Below the pieces are notes generated by a model. The model was not told where the DNA came from. It did not search any database and saw only the letters and a program-made list of their open reading frames with translations. Shown here in pieces: positions 51,337-60,752 of a stretch of DNA of 64,000 bases. Within the stretch, counting starts at the first letter, position 1; each line of letters begins with the position of its first letter. The translations under genes were made by a program, and so were the position numbers. This DNA is from Ensifer sp. LC163 (GTDB lineage Bacteria; Pseudomonadota; Alphaproteobacteria; Rhizobiales; Rhizobiaceae): positions 1-64,000 of the forward strand of contig NZ_MBSS01000005.1 in NCBI RefSeq assembly GCF_001695855.1, written 5' to 3'.

Positions 51337-51954
51337 ATGATCGGCAAATTGAAGGGTACTATCGACGAAATCGGCGAGGATCACGTCGTTCTCGACGTGC
51401 ATGGCGTCGGCTATGTCGCCCATTGTTCGGCGCGCACATTGTCGAGGCTCGGTTCGGCGGGAGAGGCGGCGGTGCTGTTTATCGAAACCTATGTGCGCGA
51501 GGATCAGTTGAAGCTGTTCGGCTTCCTGACGGCACTGGAGCGCGAGTGGTTCCGCCTGTTGCAGAGCGTGCAGGGCGTCGGCTCCAAGGTGGCGCTCGCC
51601 CTCCTTTCGACGCTGACGCCGGGCGAGCTCGCAAACGCGATTGCGCTGCAGGACAAGACCTCGGTGTCGCGCGCGCCCGGCGTCGGTCCGAAGGTGGCGG
51701 TGCGCATCGTCACCGAACTGAAGAACAAGGCGCCGGCTTTCGCCGGCGAAATCTCCGCCTCGCTCGGGCTTAAGCAGGAACTGGGCGAGGGTGTTGCCTC
51801 GGCGCCAGTTGCCGACGCGGTGTCGGCGCTGACCAATCTCGGCTATTCCCGCGACCAGGCTGCCAATGCGGTTGCCGCGGCGCTGAAGAGCGGCGGCGAG
51901 GATGCGGACAGTGCCAAGTTGATCCGGCTGGGTCTCAAGGAACTGGCGCGATGA
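51337..51954 (+). CDS. ruvA: Holliday junction helicase subunit RuvA
   Basis: RuvA binds the four-way junction and loads RuvB. The 205-residue protein has the OB-fold start [26 protein letters not shown], two helix-hairpin-helix motifs ([16 protein letters not shown] and [16 protein letters not shown]) and the C-terminal RuvB-contact domain [17 protein letters not shown]. Confidence 0.97.
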   Translation: MIGKLKGTIDEIGEDHVVLDVHGVGYVAHCSARTLSRLGSAGEAAVLFIETYVREDQLKLFGFLTALEREWFRLLQSVQGVGSKVALALLSTLTPGELANAIALQDKTSVSRAPGVGPKVAVRIVTELKNKAPAFAGEISASLGLKQELGEGVASAPVADAVSALTNLGYSRDQAANAVAAALKSGGEDADSAKLIRLGLKELAR

Positions 51955-51986
51955 TTCCTTGCGTTGTCGTGCCGGTCGATGCAAAA

Positions 51987-52023
51987 CGGGCATTCCCTTT
52001 GACGCCCTGCGCAAGAATGCCCG
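51987..52023 (+). promoter_or_regulatory. Inverted repeat between ruvA and ruvB
   Basis: Perfect 9-bp arms CGGGCATTC (51987-51995)/GAATGCCCG (52015-52023) with a 19-nt loop end 18 nt before the ruvB ATG. There is no T-run. Confidence 0.4.
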
Positions 52024-52041
52024 ATCGATTGGAACGGATGG

Positions 52042-53082
52042 ATGACTGAAGCCGCACGCCTGATAACGCCGGAAAAGCGCGGCGAAGATCTCGATGCGAC
52101 CATGCGTCCGCAGTCGCTGGACGAATTTACCGGCCAGGCGGAAGCGCGCGCCAACCTGAAGATCTTCATCGAAGCGGCGAAGAACCGCGGCGAGGCGCTC
52201 GATCACGTGCTGTTCGTTGGGCCGCCCGGCCTCGGCAAGACGACGCTGGCGCAGATCATGGCCAAGGAGCTCGGGGTCAATTTCCGCTCCACCTCCGGGC
52301 CGGTCATTGCCAAGGCGGGCGATCTGGCCGCACTTCTGACCAATCTTGAAGAGCGCGACGTCCTGTTCATCGATGAAATCCACCGGCTCAACCCGGCGGT
52401 CGAGGAAATCCTCTATCCCGCGATGGAAGACTTCCAGCTCGACCTGATCATCGGTGAGGGGCCGGCGGCGCGGTCGGTGAAGATCGACCTGTCGAAGTTC
52501 ACGCTGGTGGCGGCGACCACGCGTCTCGGCCTGTTGACGACGCCTTTGCGTGACCGTTTCGGTATTCCGGTGCGGCTCAATTTCTACACGGTCGAGGAGC
52601 TGGAATCGATCGTGCGCCGTGGGGCCCGGCTGATGGGGCTCGGCATGACCGACGACGGCGCGCGCGAGATCGCCCGCCGCGCGCGCGGCACGCCGCGCAT
52701 CGCCGGCCGCCTGCTTAGGCGGGTGCGCGATTTTGCCGAAGTGGCGCGGGCCGAAGCGGTCACCAAGAAGATCGCCGACGAGGCGCTGACGCGGCTTCTT
52801 GTCGACAGCATGGGGCTCGACCAGCTCGATCGCCGCTACCTCTCGATGATCGCACAGAATTTCGGCGGGGGGCCGGTCGGTATCGAGACCATTGCCGCCG
52901 GGCTTTCCGAGCCGCGCGACGCGATCGAGGACATCATCGAGCCCTATCTCATCCAGCAGGGCTTCATCCAGCGTACGCCGCGCGGCCGCGTGCTGACCGC
53001 CAACGCCTGGAAGCATCTCGGCCTCAATCCACCTAGGGATCTCGAGGCGACCCAGTTTCGATTGACGCTCGAGGACGAGTAA
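52042..53082 (+). CDS. ruvB: Holliday junction helicase ATPase RuvB
   Basis: RuvB is the hexameric AAA+ motor for branch migration. The 346-residue protein shows [20 protein letters not shown], Walker [12 protein letters not shown], Walker [13 protein letters not shown], sensor 1 [11 protein letters not shown] and arginine finger region [11 protein letters not shown], then the winged-helix C-terminus. Its stop directly adjoins the next ATG. Confidence 0.98.
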   Translation: MTEAARLITPEKRGEDLDATMRPQSLDEFTGQAEARANLKIFIEAAKNRGEALDHVLFVGPPGLGKTTLAQIMAKELGVNFRSTSGPVIAKAGDLAALLTNLEERDVLFIDEIHRLNPAVEEILYPAMEDFQLDLIIGEGPAARSVKIDLSKFTLVAATTRLGLLTTPLRDRFGIPVRLNFYTVEELESIVRRGARLMGLGMTDDGAREIARRARGTPRIAGRLLRRVRDFAEVARAEAVTKKIADEALTRLLVDSMGLDQLDRRYLSMIAQNFGGGPVGIETIAAGLSEPRDAIEDIIEPYLIQQGFIQRTPRGRVLTANAWKHLGLNPPRDLEATQFRLTLEDE

Positions 53083-53985
53083 ATGATCACGCGCCGCGGA
53101 CTTCTGAAGTTTCTCGGCGGTGGCATAGCCAGCATGGCGGCACTTGGCGGTTATGCCTTTGCGATCGAGCCGCTCGCCCGGCTGAACGTGACGCGATATT
53201 CGCTGACGCCACCGGGCTGGACGCCCGGCTTGAAGCTGCGCGTGGTGGCCCTTGCCGACATCCATGCCTGCGAGCCGTGGATGTCGGCCAACCGCATCGC
53301 TTCGATCTGCCGGCAAGCCAATGCGCTTGGTGGTGATATCACCGTCCTTCTCGGCGACTATGCCGCCGGCATGAACCTGGTGACCCGCTACGTGCATTCC
53401 AGCGAATGGTCGAAGGCACTGGCGACGCTCGAGGCGCCGCTCGGCGTGCATGCGATCATGGGCAATCACGACTGGTGGGAGGACAGGGCCGCGCAGAAGA
53501 ACGGCGGCGGTCTCACCTTCGGTCACAAGGCGCTCGCCGACGTCGGCATCAGCGTCTACAGCAATCGCGCCGTCCGGCTGGAAAAGAATGGCCTCGGCTT
53601 CTGGCTCGCCGGCCTCGAAGACCAGCTTGCCCTGGTGCCGGGCAGGAAATGGATGCGCACGCATATGCAGGGCCTCGACGATCTCGACGGCACGCTGGCG
53701 CAGGTCGGCGACGACGCGCCGGTGATCCTGCTTGCCCACGAACCGGACATCTTTCCGAAGGTGCCGTCGCGCGTCGCCTTGACGCTCTCCGGCCATACCC
53801 ATGGCGGGCAGGTCCGGTTTCTCGGCCATGCTCCCGTCGTTCCCTCCCGTTTCGGCGATCGCTACGCCTACGGTCATATGGTCGAGGCGGATCGCAGCCT
53901 GATCGTTTCCGGCGGGCTCGGCTGCTCGATTGCGCCGGTCCGCTTCGGCGTGCCGCCGGAGATCGTCGTCATCGACCTTGGCTGA
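53083..53985 (+). CDS. Tat-exported metallophosphoesterase
   Basis: A 300-residue YkuE/YaeI-like calcineurin-type phosphoesterase. TRRGLLKFLGGG followed by a hydrophobic stretch is a twin-arginine signal. Metal motifs are LADIHACEPW, LLGDYAAGM, IMGNHDWWED, LAHEPD and LSGHTHGGQV. YaeI-type enzymes act on lipid A intermediates or peptidoglycan-linked phosphates, but the substrate here is open. Its ATG begins immediately after the ruvB stop, so it is co-transcribed with ruv genes. Confidence 0.9.
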   Translation: MITRRGLLKFLGGGIASMAALGGYAFAIEPLARLNVTRYSLTPPGWTPGLKLRVVALADIHACEPWMSANRIASICRQANALGGDITVLLGDYAAGMNLVTRYVHSSEWSKALATLEAPLGVHAIMGNHDWWEDRAAQKNGGGLTFGHKALADVGISVYSNRAVRLEKNGLGFWLAGLEDQLALVPGRKWMRTHMQGLDDLDGTLAQVGDDAPVILLAHEPDIFPKVPSRVALTLSGHTHGGQVRFLGHAPVVPSRFGDRYAYGHMVEADRSLIVSGGLGCSIAPVRFGVPPEIVVIDLG

Positions 53986-54068
53986 GGCGGCCCGGCCGCA
54001 TGGCTTAGGCGCGCGGCCGAATGGCGTATTTCGGCGGGACGGCGTGCTCGCTATGATCCAGCAGGGTC

Positions 54069-54443
54069 GGTCTGGCGGATCAGCTCGAGCCCTCCTATCC
54101 GGCGTCGGATGGTGCCGGCATGATCGACGGGCTCGATGACCTGCCCGGCACTCTGGCCGGCATTGACGGTGACGATCCGATCATTCTGATGGCGCCCGGA
54201 CCGGATATCTTCGTCGATGTGCCTCCGCGCGTATCGCTGACGCTCACCGGTCATACCCATGGCGGGCAGGTGAGGTTTTTGGGCTATGCTCCGCTCGTGC
54301 CGTCGCGATACGGCAACCGCTATGCCTACGGGCATATCATCGAGCACGACCGCCACATGATCGTCTCAGGCGGATTGGGTCTTTCGAATTTGCCGGTGCG
54401 CATCGGATCGCCGCCGGAGGTCGTTGCCGTCGACATAGGCTAG
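54069..54443 (+). pseudogene. Truncated metallophosphoesterase paralogue
   Basis: An open frame from 54069 aligns with the C-terminal third (about residues 180-300) of the complete phosphoesterase just upstream: GLADQLEP versus GLEDQLAL, GLDDLPGTLAGI versus GLDDLDGTLAQV, LTGHTHGGQVRFLGYAPLVP versus LSGHTHGGQVRFLGHAPVVP. The first 180 residues, with most metal ligands, are missing, and LAHEPD has become MAPGPD. An internal ATG at 54120 exists, but an active enzyme is improbable. Confidence 0.8.
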
Positions 54444-54762
54444 GGTCAACCCCGGCCGTCGTTACTGTCGCGATTTCAGGCTATATCGCCGAGGCAGGCA
54501 CTGAATATCTGTGCATGGCATATGCCTACTTTATTGTATTCTCATTATTGCCACATCTGTGCCGCGCTTTGAGCCGATTTCGACAGTAACAAGACGCCGG
54601 GCGATTAAGGGCATTAGCAGTATCACGTGCCGTCCAGGGACAGACAGAAGCGGTTTTAGTTCAGCGTCGATTTCATTCAGTCTGAGGGAATTTTGTAGGG
54701 TGCGCCATTCGGGGTGGCGCCATTCCCATGTGATCCTGCCGATATCGAAAAGGTACTTTACA
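54444..54762. other. Intergenic region, 319 nt, AT-richer
   Basis: Lower GC than its surroundings. It holds short palindromes (GGCATATGCC, TGGCGCCA) and TTTATTGTATTC, but no recognisable gene; a frame open from 54511 lacks protein character. Confidence 0.5.
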
Positions 54763-55431
54763 ATGGGTCTCATGTTTCTGATCAATACGCTGAGCCTCGA
54801 TCCCGTCGCCGCGCTCAAGACGGGTCTACGCATACTCCACTTCATAGGGTTGGCGCTGGGGCTGGGCGCTGCAACCGTTCTGGATCTGATGATCGTCAGA
54901 TTCTTCATCAAGGGGAAAGTGGCCCCGGAACACTGGGCGGTGTTCCACTTCGGGTCGAAGATCGTCAATTGGGGCCTGATCCTCTTGTGGGTCACGGGCA
55001 TTGGCTTCATGACCTACTACGGCTACTTCGAGCCGATCAAGCTCGGCAATGAGAAGGTCTGGGCGAAGATGACCATCGTCGCCATCCTGACGGTCAATGG
55101 GGCCTTCATCCATGCGGTGATCCTGCCGAAGGTGAAGATGCAGATCGGTCGTTCGCTGATGGAAGGCATGTCGACCAAACAGCGCAGCACCTTCCTCATC
55201 TCCGGTGCCGTCTCGGCAACCTCGTGGTACGTGCCGCTGATGCTCGGTGCCCTGCCGCAGCTCAACTTCGTCGTCCCGATGACGGTGATCCTGATGGCCT
55301 ATGGCTTGCTGCTGGCAGCGGCGATCGTCATCTCGCACAGCCTTCTTTTCGTGCTGCCGGCGGACAAGGTGCCGGCCAAGCAGACGAAAACGCGGATCGA
55401 GCCGATGATGGGCCTGCCCTCGGTGGCTTGA
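54763..55431 (+). CDS. Integral membrane protein, unknown function
   Basis: A 222-residue protein with about five hydrophobic helices: ILHFIGLALGLGAATVLDLM, IVNWGLILLWVTGIGFMTYY, MTIVAILTVNGAFIHAVILP, ISGAVSATSWYVPLMLGALP and MTVILMAYGLLLAAAIVISH. Conserved histidines near helix 1 and in helix 3 (His27, His125 region) recall small haem-binding or redox membrane proteins, but I do not recognise the family. The ATG at 54763 was chosen because the first hydrophobic segment follows at once. Confidence 0.7.
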   Translation: MGLMFLINTLSLDPVAALKTGLRILHFIGLALGLGAATVLDLMIVRFFIKGKVAPEHWAVFHFGSKIVNWGLILLWVTGIGFMTYYGYFEPIKLGNEKVWAKMTIVAILTVNGAFIHAVILPKVKMQIGRSLMEGMSTKQRSTFLISGAVSATSWYVPLMLGALPQLNFVVPMTVILMAYGLLLAAAIVISHSLLFVLPADKVPAKQTKTRIEPMMGLPSVA

Positions 55432-55476
55432 GCTGGGGGATCGCGTGCCTGATTTAGCCGGTACGTGACTGAAAAG

Positions 55477-55510
55477 AAGGGCCCGGCGTCGTCCTCGACG
55501 CCGGGCCCTT
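55477..55510. terminator. Bidirectional terminator
   Basis: Perfect 15-bp stem AAGGGCCCGGCGTCG/CGACGCCGGGCCCTT with loop TCCT between convergent genes; a TTCTTTTC tail follows on the minus strand and CTGTTTA on the plus strand. Confidence 0.85.
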
Positions 55511-55548
55511 CTGTTTATGGATGCCCATGGCCGGGCGTGCCAGCAGCG

Positions 55549-56439
55549 TCAGGCGAGCAGACTTCTGACCGTTGCCTGCAATCGCTCCAGCCCGCCCGGT
55601 TGCCAGCCAAGTGCCCGGATCTTCTCGGTATTCATGGCGTTGAACGCGGTCAGCGCGGCCGGTCCCGGAAGGGCTTGCCTGGATCCGGTAATATCCTGAA
55701 CCATTGCCAGAATGGCACGATTGTCGATGAGGACATCGGAGACGTTCAACACGCTGCCCTGCAGGCGATCCAATGGTGTTTGCAGGGCAAGGCGAACGGC
55801 GGTGGCCACATCCTCACCATGCACTTCCGTGCCGGCACGTGGTGCGATCACACGGCCCGAGAGATAGCCATCGAAAAGCGGCTGCCATTTGTGAGCAGCA
55901 CCTTCGCCGGGTACGCCGTAGACGCCGGTCACACGCAGGCTCACAGTCTTGAATGCGGCTGTGCCCAGTGCGTCGAGTTCGTTTTCGGCTTCCAGCTTGA
56001 GCGCGCCATAGAGACTTTCGGGATTGCAGGGCATGTCTTCAAAGAGGCCTGCTCCCGGCGGCTGCTCGCCATAGACGGCGCGGCTCGACAGGAAGATGCA
56101 GCGCTTCACGCCCTCATTGCGAGCCGTCTGAAACAGGCGGACGGAGCCATCGAGATTGCTGCGGCGGAACCCTTCCGGATCGTCGCCTTCACCGCCACGA
56201 TAGCGGCCGGCGACATGCTCGAAGGCGGCGTGGACAAAGTGGTCGATGTGCCGGAAGGCAGCACTCTGGTCGATATCCGGGGCGAGCGCGAGCGGGACGA
56301 AAGCGACAGCCTTCGAAAAGAAGGCGGATGCGGGTGGCGTGCGGCCGCCGACCACCACTTCATATCCGCTCGCCATCAGATGCTCGACGATGAAGCGTCC
56401 GACAAAACCGGTGCCGCCGGAAACAAGCACGCGCCTCAT
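55549..56439 (-). CDS. sqdC: NAD-dependent epimerase/dehydratase, SqdC-like
   Basis: The 296-residue extended SDR protein starts VLVSGGTGFVGRFIVEHL (NAD loop) and has FLSSRAVYGE and the YxxxK motif in ESLYGALKLEAENEL. It is third in an operon with sqdB and a GT8-type gene, the sqdBDC order known from Rhodobacter and S. meliloti sulfolipid synthesis, which is why I call it SqdC-like; its exact reaction is not established. It overlaps the upstream gene by 4 nt. The sqd assignment is by context. Confidence 0.78.
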   Translation of the reverse strand: MRRVLVSGGTGFVGRFIVEHLMASGYEVVVGGRTPPASAFFSKAVAFVPLALAPDIDQSAAFRHIDHFVHAAFEHVAGRYRGGEGDDPEGFRRSNLDGSVRLFQTARNEGVKRCIFLSSRAVYGEQPPGAGLFEDMPCNPESLYGALKLEAENELDALGTAAFKTVSLRVTGVYGVPGEGAAHKWQPLFDGYLSGRVIAPRAGTEVHGEDVATAVRLALQTPLDRLQGSVLNVSDVLIDNRAILAMVQDITGSRQALPGPAALTAFNAMNTEKIRALGWQPGGLERLQATVRSLLA

Positions 56440-57299
56440 GACCGGGCCGGATTGGCAAGGGTTGCGATGTCAGGGATATCGTCGCCCGTGAGATAGGCGA
56501 ACCAGAGGTCGATCAACGGTCGAAGCTGCTCGGTGCGCGGGTGGTCCTTCTCCCACGGTTTTTCATATTGGTAGTGCAACACGCCGATCGAAGACCAATC
56601 CCAGAGTTCGGGCAGGTTGAACCAGACATATTGCAGCATGTTCATCGTGACCGGCAGGCCGTGCCATTCGGGAAAGAAGGTCTGCAGAAAGGTCTGATCG
56701 GTGCGCGGCCAGAAGGCTTGCGGCGCATCGAGCCTGTCGAGCATGGCTCGGAAAGTCGCGACGGATGGTTCGGCGACGAAGACGCCGGAATTCAAGCGGT
56801 GAAAATCGGCGAGGCCCTCATAGACGTTAGGGGCCGCGGAAAACTCCGGATAGTGAAACAGCCGGTCGATGTTTCTGAGGACGATCGCGTCCGCGTCGAT
56901 GAACACGCAGCTGACATAGTCGGTCAGTTGCCAAAGCCGCAGCTTGCAGAAATTGTCGAGAGGCGAATGAAACGCCGGTTTGCGCCCCTTGGTGAACGGA
57001 GCCTTGTCGTGGACGTTGCGGCGGGCGTGGCGCTCGTTGAAGGCATCCGAGAGCGGCAGCAATTCGGTTTCGACCAGGCGGCAGCCGAATTCGGCCAACG
57101 GCGCGAGGGCGTCGGCCGATACGCCCCCGGTGTGGAGAACGACGATATCGGCCGGCGTGTCCGTGAGGCGGATCGAGCGGGCGAGCGCGCGGGCGCCGAG
57201 CGCGTAGTCGGCGTTGGTGACGAGCGTCACGAATGCACGGTGCGAGGAGGCAGGGGAGGAGGGAGCGAGCCCCTCCGGTTTGCTCTCGATCGATGTCAT
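56436..57299 (-). CDS. sqdD: GT8-like glycosyltransferase, SqdD-like
   Basis: A 287-residue glycogenin-like glycosyltransferase: HRAFVTLVTNADYALGARAL opens the nucleotide-binding fold, CVFIDADAIVLRNIDRLF carries the DxD metal motif, and FHRLNSGVFVAEPS and DQTFLQTFFPEWHGLPVTMN follow. In the sqd operon it is the candidate for transferring sulfoquinovose from UDP-sulfoquinovose to diacylglycerol. Four-nucleotide overlaps join it to both sqdB and sqdC. Confidence 0.82.
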   Translation of the reverse strand: MTSIESKPEGLAPSSPASSHRAFVTLVTNADYALGARALARSIRLTDTPADIVVLHTGGVSADALAPLAEFGCRLVETELLPLSDAFNERHARRNVHDKAPFTKGRKPAFHSPLDNFCKLRLWQLTDYVSCVFIDADAIVLRNIDRLFHYPEFSAAPNVYEGLADFHRLNSGVFVAEPSVATFRAMLDRLDAPQAFWPRTDQTFLQTFFPEWHGLPVTMNMLQYVWFNLPELWDWSSIGVLHYQYEKPWEKDHPRTEQLRPLIDLWFAYLTGDDIPDIATLANPARS

Positions 57300-58516
57300 G
57301 AAACGGATTTCAGCCGCTTGCCCTCAGGGTCGTGGTTGATACGTGTCGCAATATCCTTGGTCCAGGCGGAAACGGCCGGAACGCGCGAACGGTCGACGCG
57401 ATAGGCGAATTTCCTGGCGACATCGACGATCTCGGAAAGCAAGCCATCCCTGAGAAGGGTCGGGTTGAGGCCGAGCGTCAGGAATTTTTCGTTGTGGACG
57501 ACCAGTTCGTTTTCCGCCGCTTCCTTGCGCGGATTGGGCAGCCAGGCGATCTGCGAACCGGAGATCGCGGCGATCATTTCGGCCAGGTCCCGCACCCGAT
57601 GGGTTTCCGTCATCTGGTTGAAGATCTCGACACGGCTGCCACGGGCGGGCGGGTTCTTCAGCGCCAGTTCAATGCAGCGCACCGAATCCTGAATGTGGAT
57701 GAAGGCGCGTGTCTGGCCGCCGGTGCCGTGCACGGTCAGGGGATAGCCGATCGCCGCCTGGATGAGAAAACGGTTGAGCACCGTGCCGTAGTCGCCGTCG
57801 TAGTCGAAGCGGTTGATCAGCTGTGCGTGACGCCGGGTCTGCTCCGTGTGGGTGCCCCAGACGATGCCCTGATGCAGGTCGGTGATCCTGAGGCCGTCGT
57901 TCTTGGCGTAGAACTGGAACAGCAACTGATCCAGGCACTTGGTCATGTGGTAGATCGAACCGGGATTGGAGGGATAGAGGATCTCCTGGCTCACGGTTTC
58001 GCCTGACATCGTTTCGATGCCGACCGGCAGATAGCCCTCGGGGATCGCCGCCCCGACCGTGGAATATCCATAGACGCCCATGGTGCCGAGATGCACCAGA
58101 TGCGCATCGAGCTCGAGTTCCACCAGCGCATTGAGCAGATTGTGCGTGGCATTGACGTTGTTGTTGACGGTGTAGTTCTTGTGCCGGTCGCTCTTCATCG
58201 AATAGGGCGCGGCGCGCTGTTCGGCGAAATGCACGATCGCGTCGGGACGATGTTCCGCCAGCCAGTTCTTCAGAAGCTCGTAGTCGCGGGCAAGATCGAT
58301 CAGGTTGAAATGGATGCGGCGGCCGGTTTCGGCATGCCAGATGCGGGTGCGCTCCTGGATCGAATCCATCGGGGTCAGAGATTGAACGCCGAGCTCCGTG
58401 TCGATCCAGCGGCGTGAGAGATTGTCGAGAATATGGATGTCATGGCCGGCGTCGGACAGATGAAGGGCCGTTGGCCAGCCGATGAAACCATCGCCGCCGA
58501 GGATCGCAATCTTCAT
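57296..58516 (-). CDS. sqdB: UDP-sulfoquinovose synthase SqdB
   Basis: SqdB makes UDP-sulfoquinovose from UDP-glucose and sulfite for the sulfolipid SQDG. The 406-residue SDR-family enzyme has IAILGGDGFIGWPTALHLS, the hallmark DNLSRRWIDTELGVQSLTP, HFAEQRAAPYSM and the YxxxK in SIYHMTKCLDQLLF. The C-terminal TGGQTRAFIHIQDSVRCIEL and IFNQMTETHRV agree with known SqdB. It is the first gene of the operon and divergent from ybgC. sqdA is not in this window. Confidence 0.95.
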   Translation of the reverse strand: MKIAILGGDGFIGWPTALHLSDAGHDIHILDNLSRRWIDTELGVQSLTPMDSIQERTRIWHAETGRRIHFNLIDLARDYELLKNWLAEHRPDAIVHFAEQRAAPYSMKSDRHKNYTVNNNVNATHNLLNALVELELDAHLVHLGTMGVYGYSTVGAAIPEGYLPVGIETMSGETVSQEILYPSNPGSIYHMTKCLDQLLFQFYAKNDGLRITDLHQGIVWGTHTEQTRRHAQLINRFDYDGDYGTVLNRFLIQAAIGYPLTVHGTGGQTRAFIHIQDSVRCIELALKNPPARGSRVEIFNQMTETHRVRDLAEMIAAISGSQIAWLPNPRKEAAENELVVHNEKFLTLGLNPTLLRDGLLSEIVDVARKFAYRVDRSRVPAVSAWTKDIATRINHDPEGKRLKSVS

Positions 58517-58643
58517 GCACGGATCTCCTGATCAGGAAGGAAAGCTGTGTCACGTGTAGGATAGGTTTGTGACAAAGCTGCAATGCTTGCAAATGCCTTT
58601 TTGTTCCTGCACAGGATTTGGGAAATTCTTGTCGGAGAGAAGC

Positions 58644-59099
58644 ATGTCCCTGATCTCGCTTGCAGGCGAACTGACCGAAGACGGCCATCGACTGGTCCAG
58701 CGCGTCTATTACGAAGACACCGATTTTTCCGGCGTCGTCTACCACGCCCGCTACCTGCATTTCATGGAGCGCGCCCGCACCGATTTCCTGCGACTGCTCG
58801 GTGTCGAGCAGGCGACGCTGGCGATCGAGGGAGATAGCGAAGGCCTCGTCTTCGTCGTGCATCGCATGGAGATCGACTTCAAGGCACCGGCGCGCATGGA
58901 CGATATCCTGACGATCGGCACGGTCACCGAGAAGGCCGGAGGGGCCAAGATGGTGCTGTTGCAGGAAATCCGCTGCAATGAGCAATTGCTGATCGCCGCC
59001 AAGGTGATCATCGCTGTGATCAACGGCCAGGGCCGTCCCCGCCGGCTGCCGGAGGCACTGGCGACGAAGTTCACGCGGGCAAGGCAAAGCGTCGGCTAA
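58644..59099 (+). CDS. ybgC: Tol-Pal associated acyl-CoA thioesterase YbgC
   Basis: A hot-dog fold thioesterase of 151 residues: HRLVQRVYYEDTDFSGVVYH (catalytic Asp), ARYLHFMERARTDFLRLLG and MEIDFKAPARMDDILTI. YbgC acts on acyl-CoAs and is encoded beside tol genes in many proteobacteria. ATG 58644 follows a GGAGAGAAGC ribosome-binding site. tolQ begins 441 nt later with its own regulatory region. Confidence 0.93.
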   Translation: MSLISLAGELTEDGHRLVQRVYYEDTDFSGVVYHARYLHFMERARTDFLRLLGVEQATLAIEGDSEGLVFVVHRMEIDFKAPARMDDILTIGTVTEKAGGAKMVLLQEIRCNEQLLIAAKVIIAVINGQGRPRRLPEALATKFTRARQSVG

Positions 59100-59322
59100 G
59101 CCAAGGAGCCTTCTTTGCGAGCATGTGTCCGATGCTCAAGCTGCCGCGCGAGCTGCCGATCGATGGCGCGCCATCGGAGTTTTCTCCCATCAGCCCGCCG
59201 AACATGCTGCCCTGAAAGCCTCAATCTAATCGAAGCTGCGATGTCGTGTCGTTTGTGTGGTTCCGAGATGCGGCCGCGGCCCGGAAGTGCGGCCGGAAAG
59301 ACACAGTCATGGTAACACTCCC

Positions 59323-59330
59323 TTAACCAT
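59323..59330 (+). promoter_or_regulatory. TTAACCAT motif before tolQ
   Basis: Exact match to the 8-mer described for CtrA-regulated Caulobacter promoters, 210 nt above the tolQ ATG and about 65 nt before the possible -35 box. Confidence 0.4.
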
Positions 59331-59389
59331 AATGGTGTCTTAATCAGCCCATCAGGATTTGTGCAGTGCACGTCATCCTTTGACCAAAA

Positions 59390-59420
59390 TTGACGGCAAG
59401 AAGGCAACCATAAGCTAATA
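59390..59420 (+). promoter_or_regulatory. Possible tolQ promoter
   Basis: TTGACG at 59390-59395 matches the -35 consensus. The best -10 candidates, AGCTAA at 17 nt or CTAATA at 19 nt, are imperfect. Confidence 0.3.
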
Positions 59421-59540
59421 AAGGTCGCGATGGTGCGACCAGCGGCGGCACCGGGGCATTCTTGCAACAGGACGTTTGGGCTACCCGGTCACGAGCATGA
59501 GCCGCTCTTGCCGGGTGTTTGGATTCGGGGACTGAAAACG

Positions 59541-60263
59541 ATGGAACAGGTTGGATTGGCCGCTGCGACGCACGATGTGACCCTCTGGTCGCTGTTCATG
59601 CAAGCGGGCTTTGTCGTGAAGCTGGTCATGCTGGGGCTGATTGCAGCTTCGGTGTGGACATGGGCGATCGTCGTCGACAAGACGCTGAACTACGGCCGTG
59701 CCCGTCGCCAGCTCGACGGCTTCGAGCAGGTGTTCTGGTCGGGCCAGTCGCTGGAAGAGCTGTACCGTACGCTCTCCGACCGCCAGACTTCGGGCATGGG
59801 CGCGATCTTCGTCTCGGCGATGCGCGAATGGAAGAAAAGCTTCGAGCGCGGCGCACGCTCGCCGATCGGTCTGCAGATGCGTATCGACCGGGCCATGGAC
59901 GTGACGCTTGCCCGTGAATCGGAATCGCTGGAAGCGCGCCTCGGCTCGCTCGCGACCATCGGTTCGGCCGCACCCTTCATCGGTCTTTTTGGTACCGTCG
60001 TCGGTATCATGACCTCGTTCCAGGCGATCGCCGGTTCGAAGTCGACCAACCTTGCGGTCGTGGCGCCGGGTATTGCCGAAGCGCTCTTGGCGACCGCGAT
60101 CGGTCTGCTCGCCGCTATTCCCGCCGTTATCGCCTATAACAAGTTTTCTGCAGACGCCGGCAAGCTGTCGGCGCGCATGGAGGCGTTTGCCGACGAGTTT
60201 TCCGCGATCCTGTCGCGGCAGATCGACGAGAAGCTGCAGAACCCGCGCCAGGCCGCGCAATAA
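59541..60263 (+). CDS. tolQ: Tol-Pal system protein TolQ
   Basis: The inner-membrane ion-channel subunit of Tol-Pal, 240 residues with three helices (about 17-42, 130-155, 170-195). [21 protein letters not shown] is helix 1; [20 protein letters not shown] and [22 protein letters not shown] carry the conserved TolQ channel residues. The ATG at 59541 is supported by homology. tolR follows after 27 nt. Confidence 0.96.
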   Translation: MEQVGLAAATHDVTLWSLFMQAGFVVKLVMLGLIAASVWTWAIVVDKTLNYGRARRQLDGFEQVFWSGQSLEELYRTLSDRQTSGMGAIFVSAMREWKKSFERGARSPIGLQMRIDRAMDVTLARESESLEARLGSLATIGSAAPFIGLFGTVVGIMTSFQAIAGSKSTNLAVVAPGIAEALLATAIGLLAAIPAVIAYNKFSADAGKLSARMEAFADEFSAILSRQIDEKLQNPRQAAQ

Positions 60264-60290
60264 TCGCCAGAGAGCACGGAGACCACGCTG

Positions 60291-60743
60291 ATGGGTATGT
60301 CGGTTGGCGGAGCCAAAGGTTCGGGCGGCGGTCGTCGTCGCCGGGGCGGCAAGAAAGCGATCATGAGCGAAATCAACGTCACGCCCTTCGTGGACGTGAT
60401 GCTGGTGCTGCTGATCATCTTCATGGTCGCCGCGCCGATGATGACGGTCGGCGTGCCGATCGACCTGCCGGAAACGCAGGCCAAGGCGCTTAATTCCGAT
60501 ACGCAGCCGATCACTGTGTCGGTCAACCCGGCCGGTGAAATCTACCTGCAGGAAACGCCGATCGCGATCGAAGAGGTCGTGCCGAAGCTCGAGGCGATTG
60601 CCACCACCGGTTACAACGAACGCATCTATGTTCGTGGCGACACCAATGCCGACTACGGCACGGTGATGAAGGTCATGGCGCGGATCTCCGCTGCCGGGTT
60701 CAAGAACCTCGGCCTCGTGACGCTGCAAGAACAGGAAAAGTGA
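60291..60743 (+). CDS. tolR: Tol-Pal system protein TolR
   Basis: A 150-residue ExbD/TolR protein: a cytoplasmic basic segment ([18 protein letters not shown]), then [20 protein letters not shown], whose Asp binds the proton, and a periplasmic domain with [12 protein letters not shown]-like and [20 protein letters not shown] segments. It energises TolA together with TolQ. Confidence 0.96.
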   Translation: MGMSVGGAKGSGGGRRRRGGKKAIMSEINVTPFVDVMLVLLIIFMVAAPMMTVGVPIDLPETQAKALNSDTQPITVSVNPAGEIYLQETPIAIEEVVPKLEAIATTGYNERIYVRGDTNADYGTVMKVMARISAAGFKNLGLVTLQEQEK

Positions 60744-60752
60744 TCCTTGGCC

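Larger units (their letters stand above)
59100..59540. other. Intergenic region ybgC-tolQ, 441 nt
   Basis: Holds a perfect 16-bp palindrome CGATGGCGCGCCATCG (59161-59176) followed by GAGTTTTC, possibly the ybgC terminator. It also holds a TTAACCAT motif (59323-59330) and a possible promoter near 59390. No reading frame is convincing. Confidence 0.6.

Noticed and set aside
54511-54762. Longer start for the membrane protein at 54763
   Set aside because: The extra 84 codons are Arg/Cys/Ser-rich without similarity or a good ribosome-binding site.
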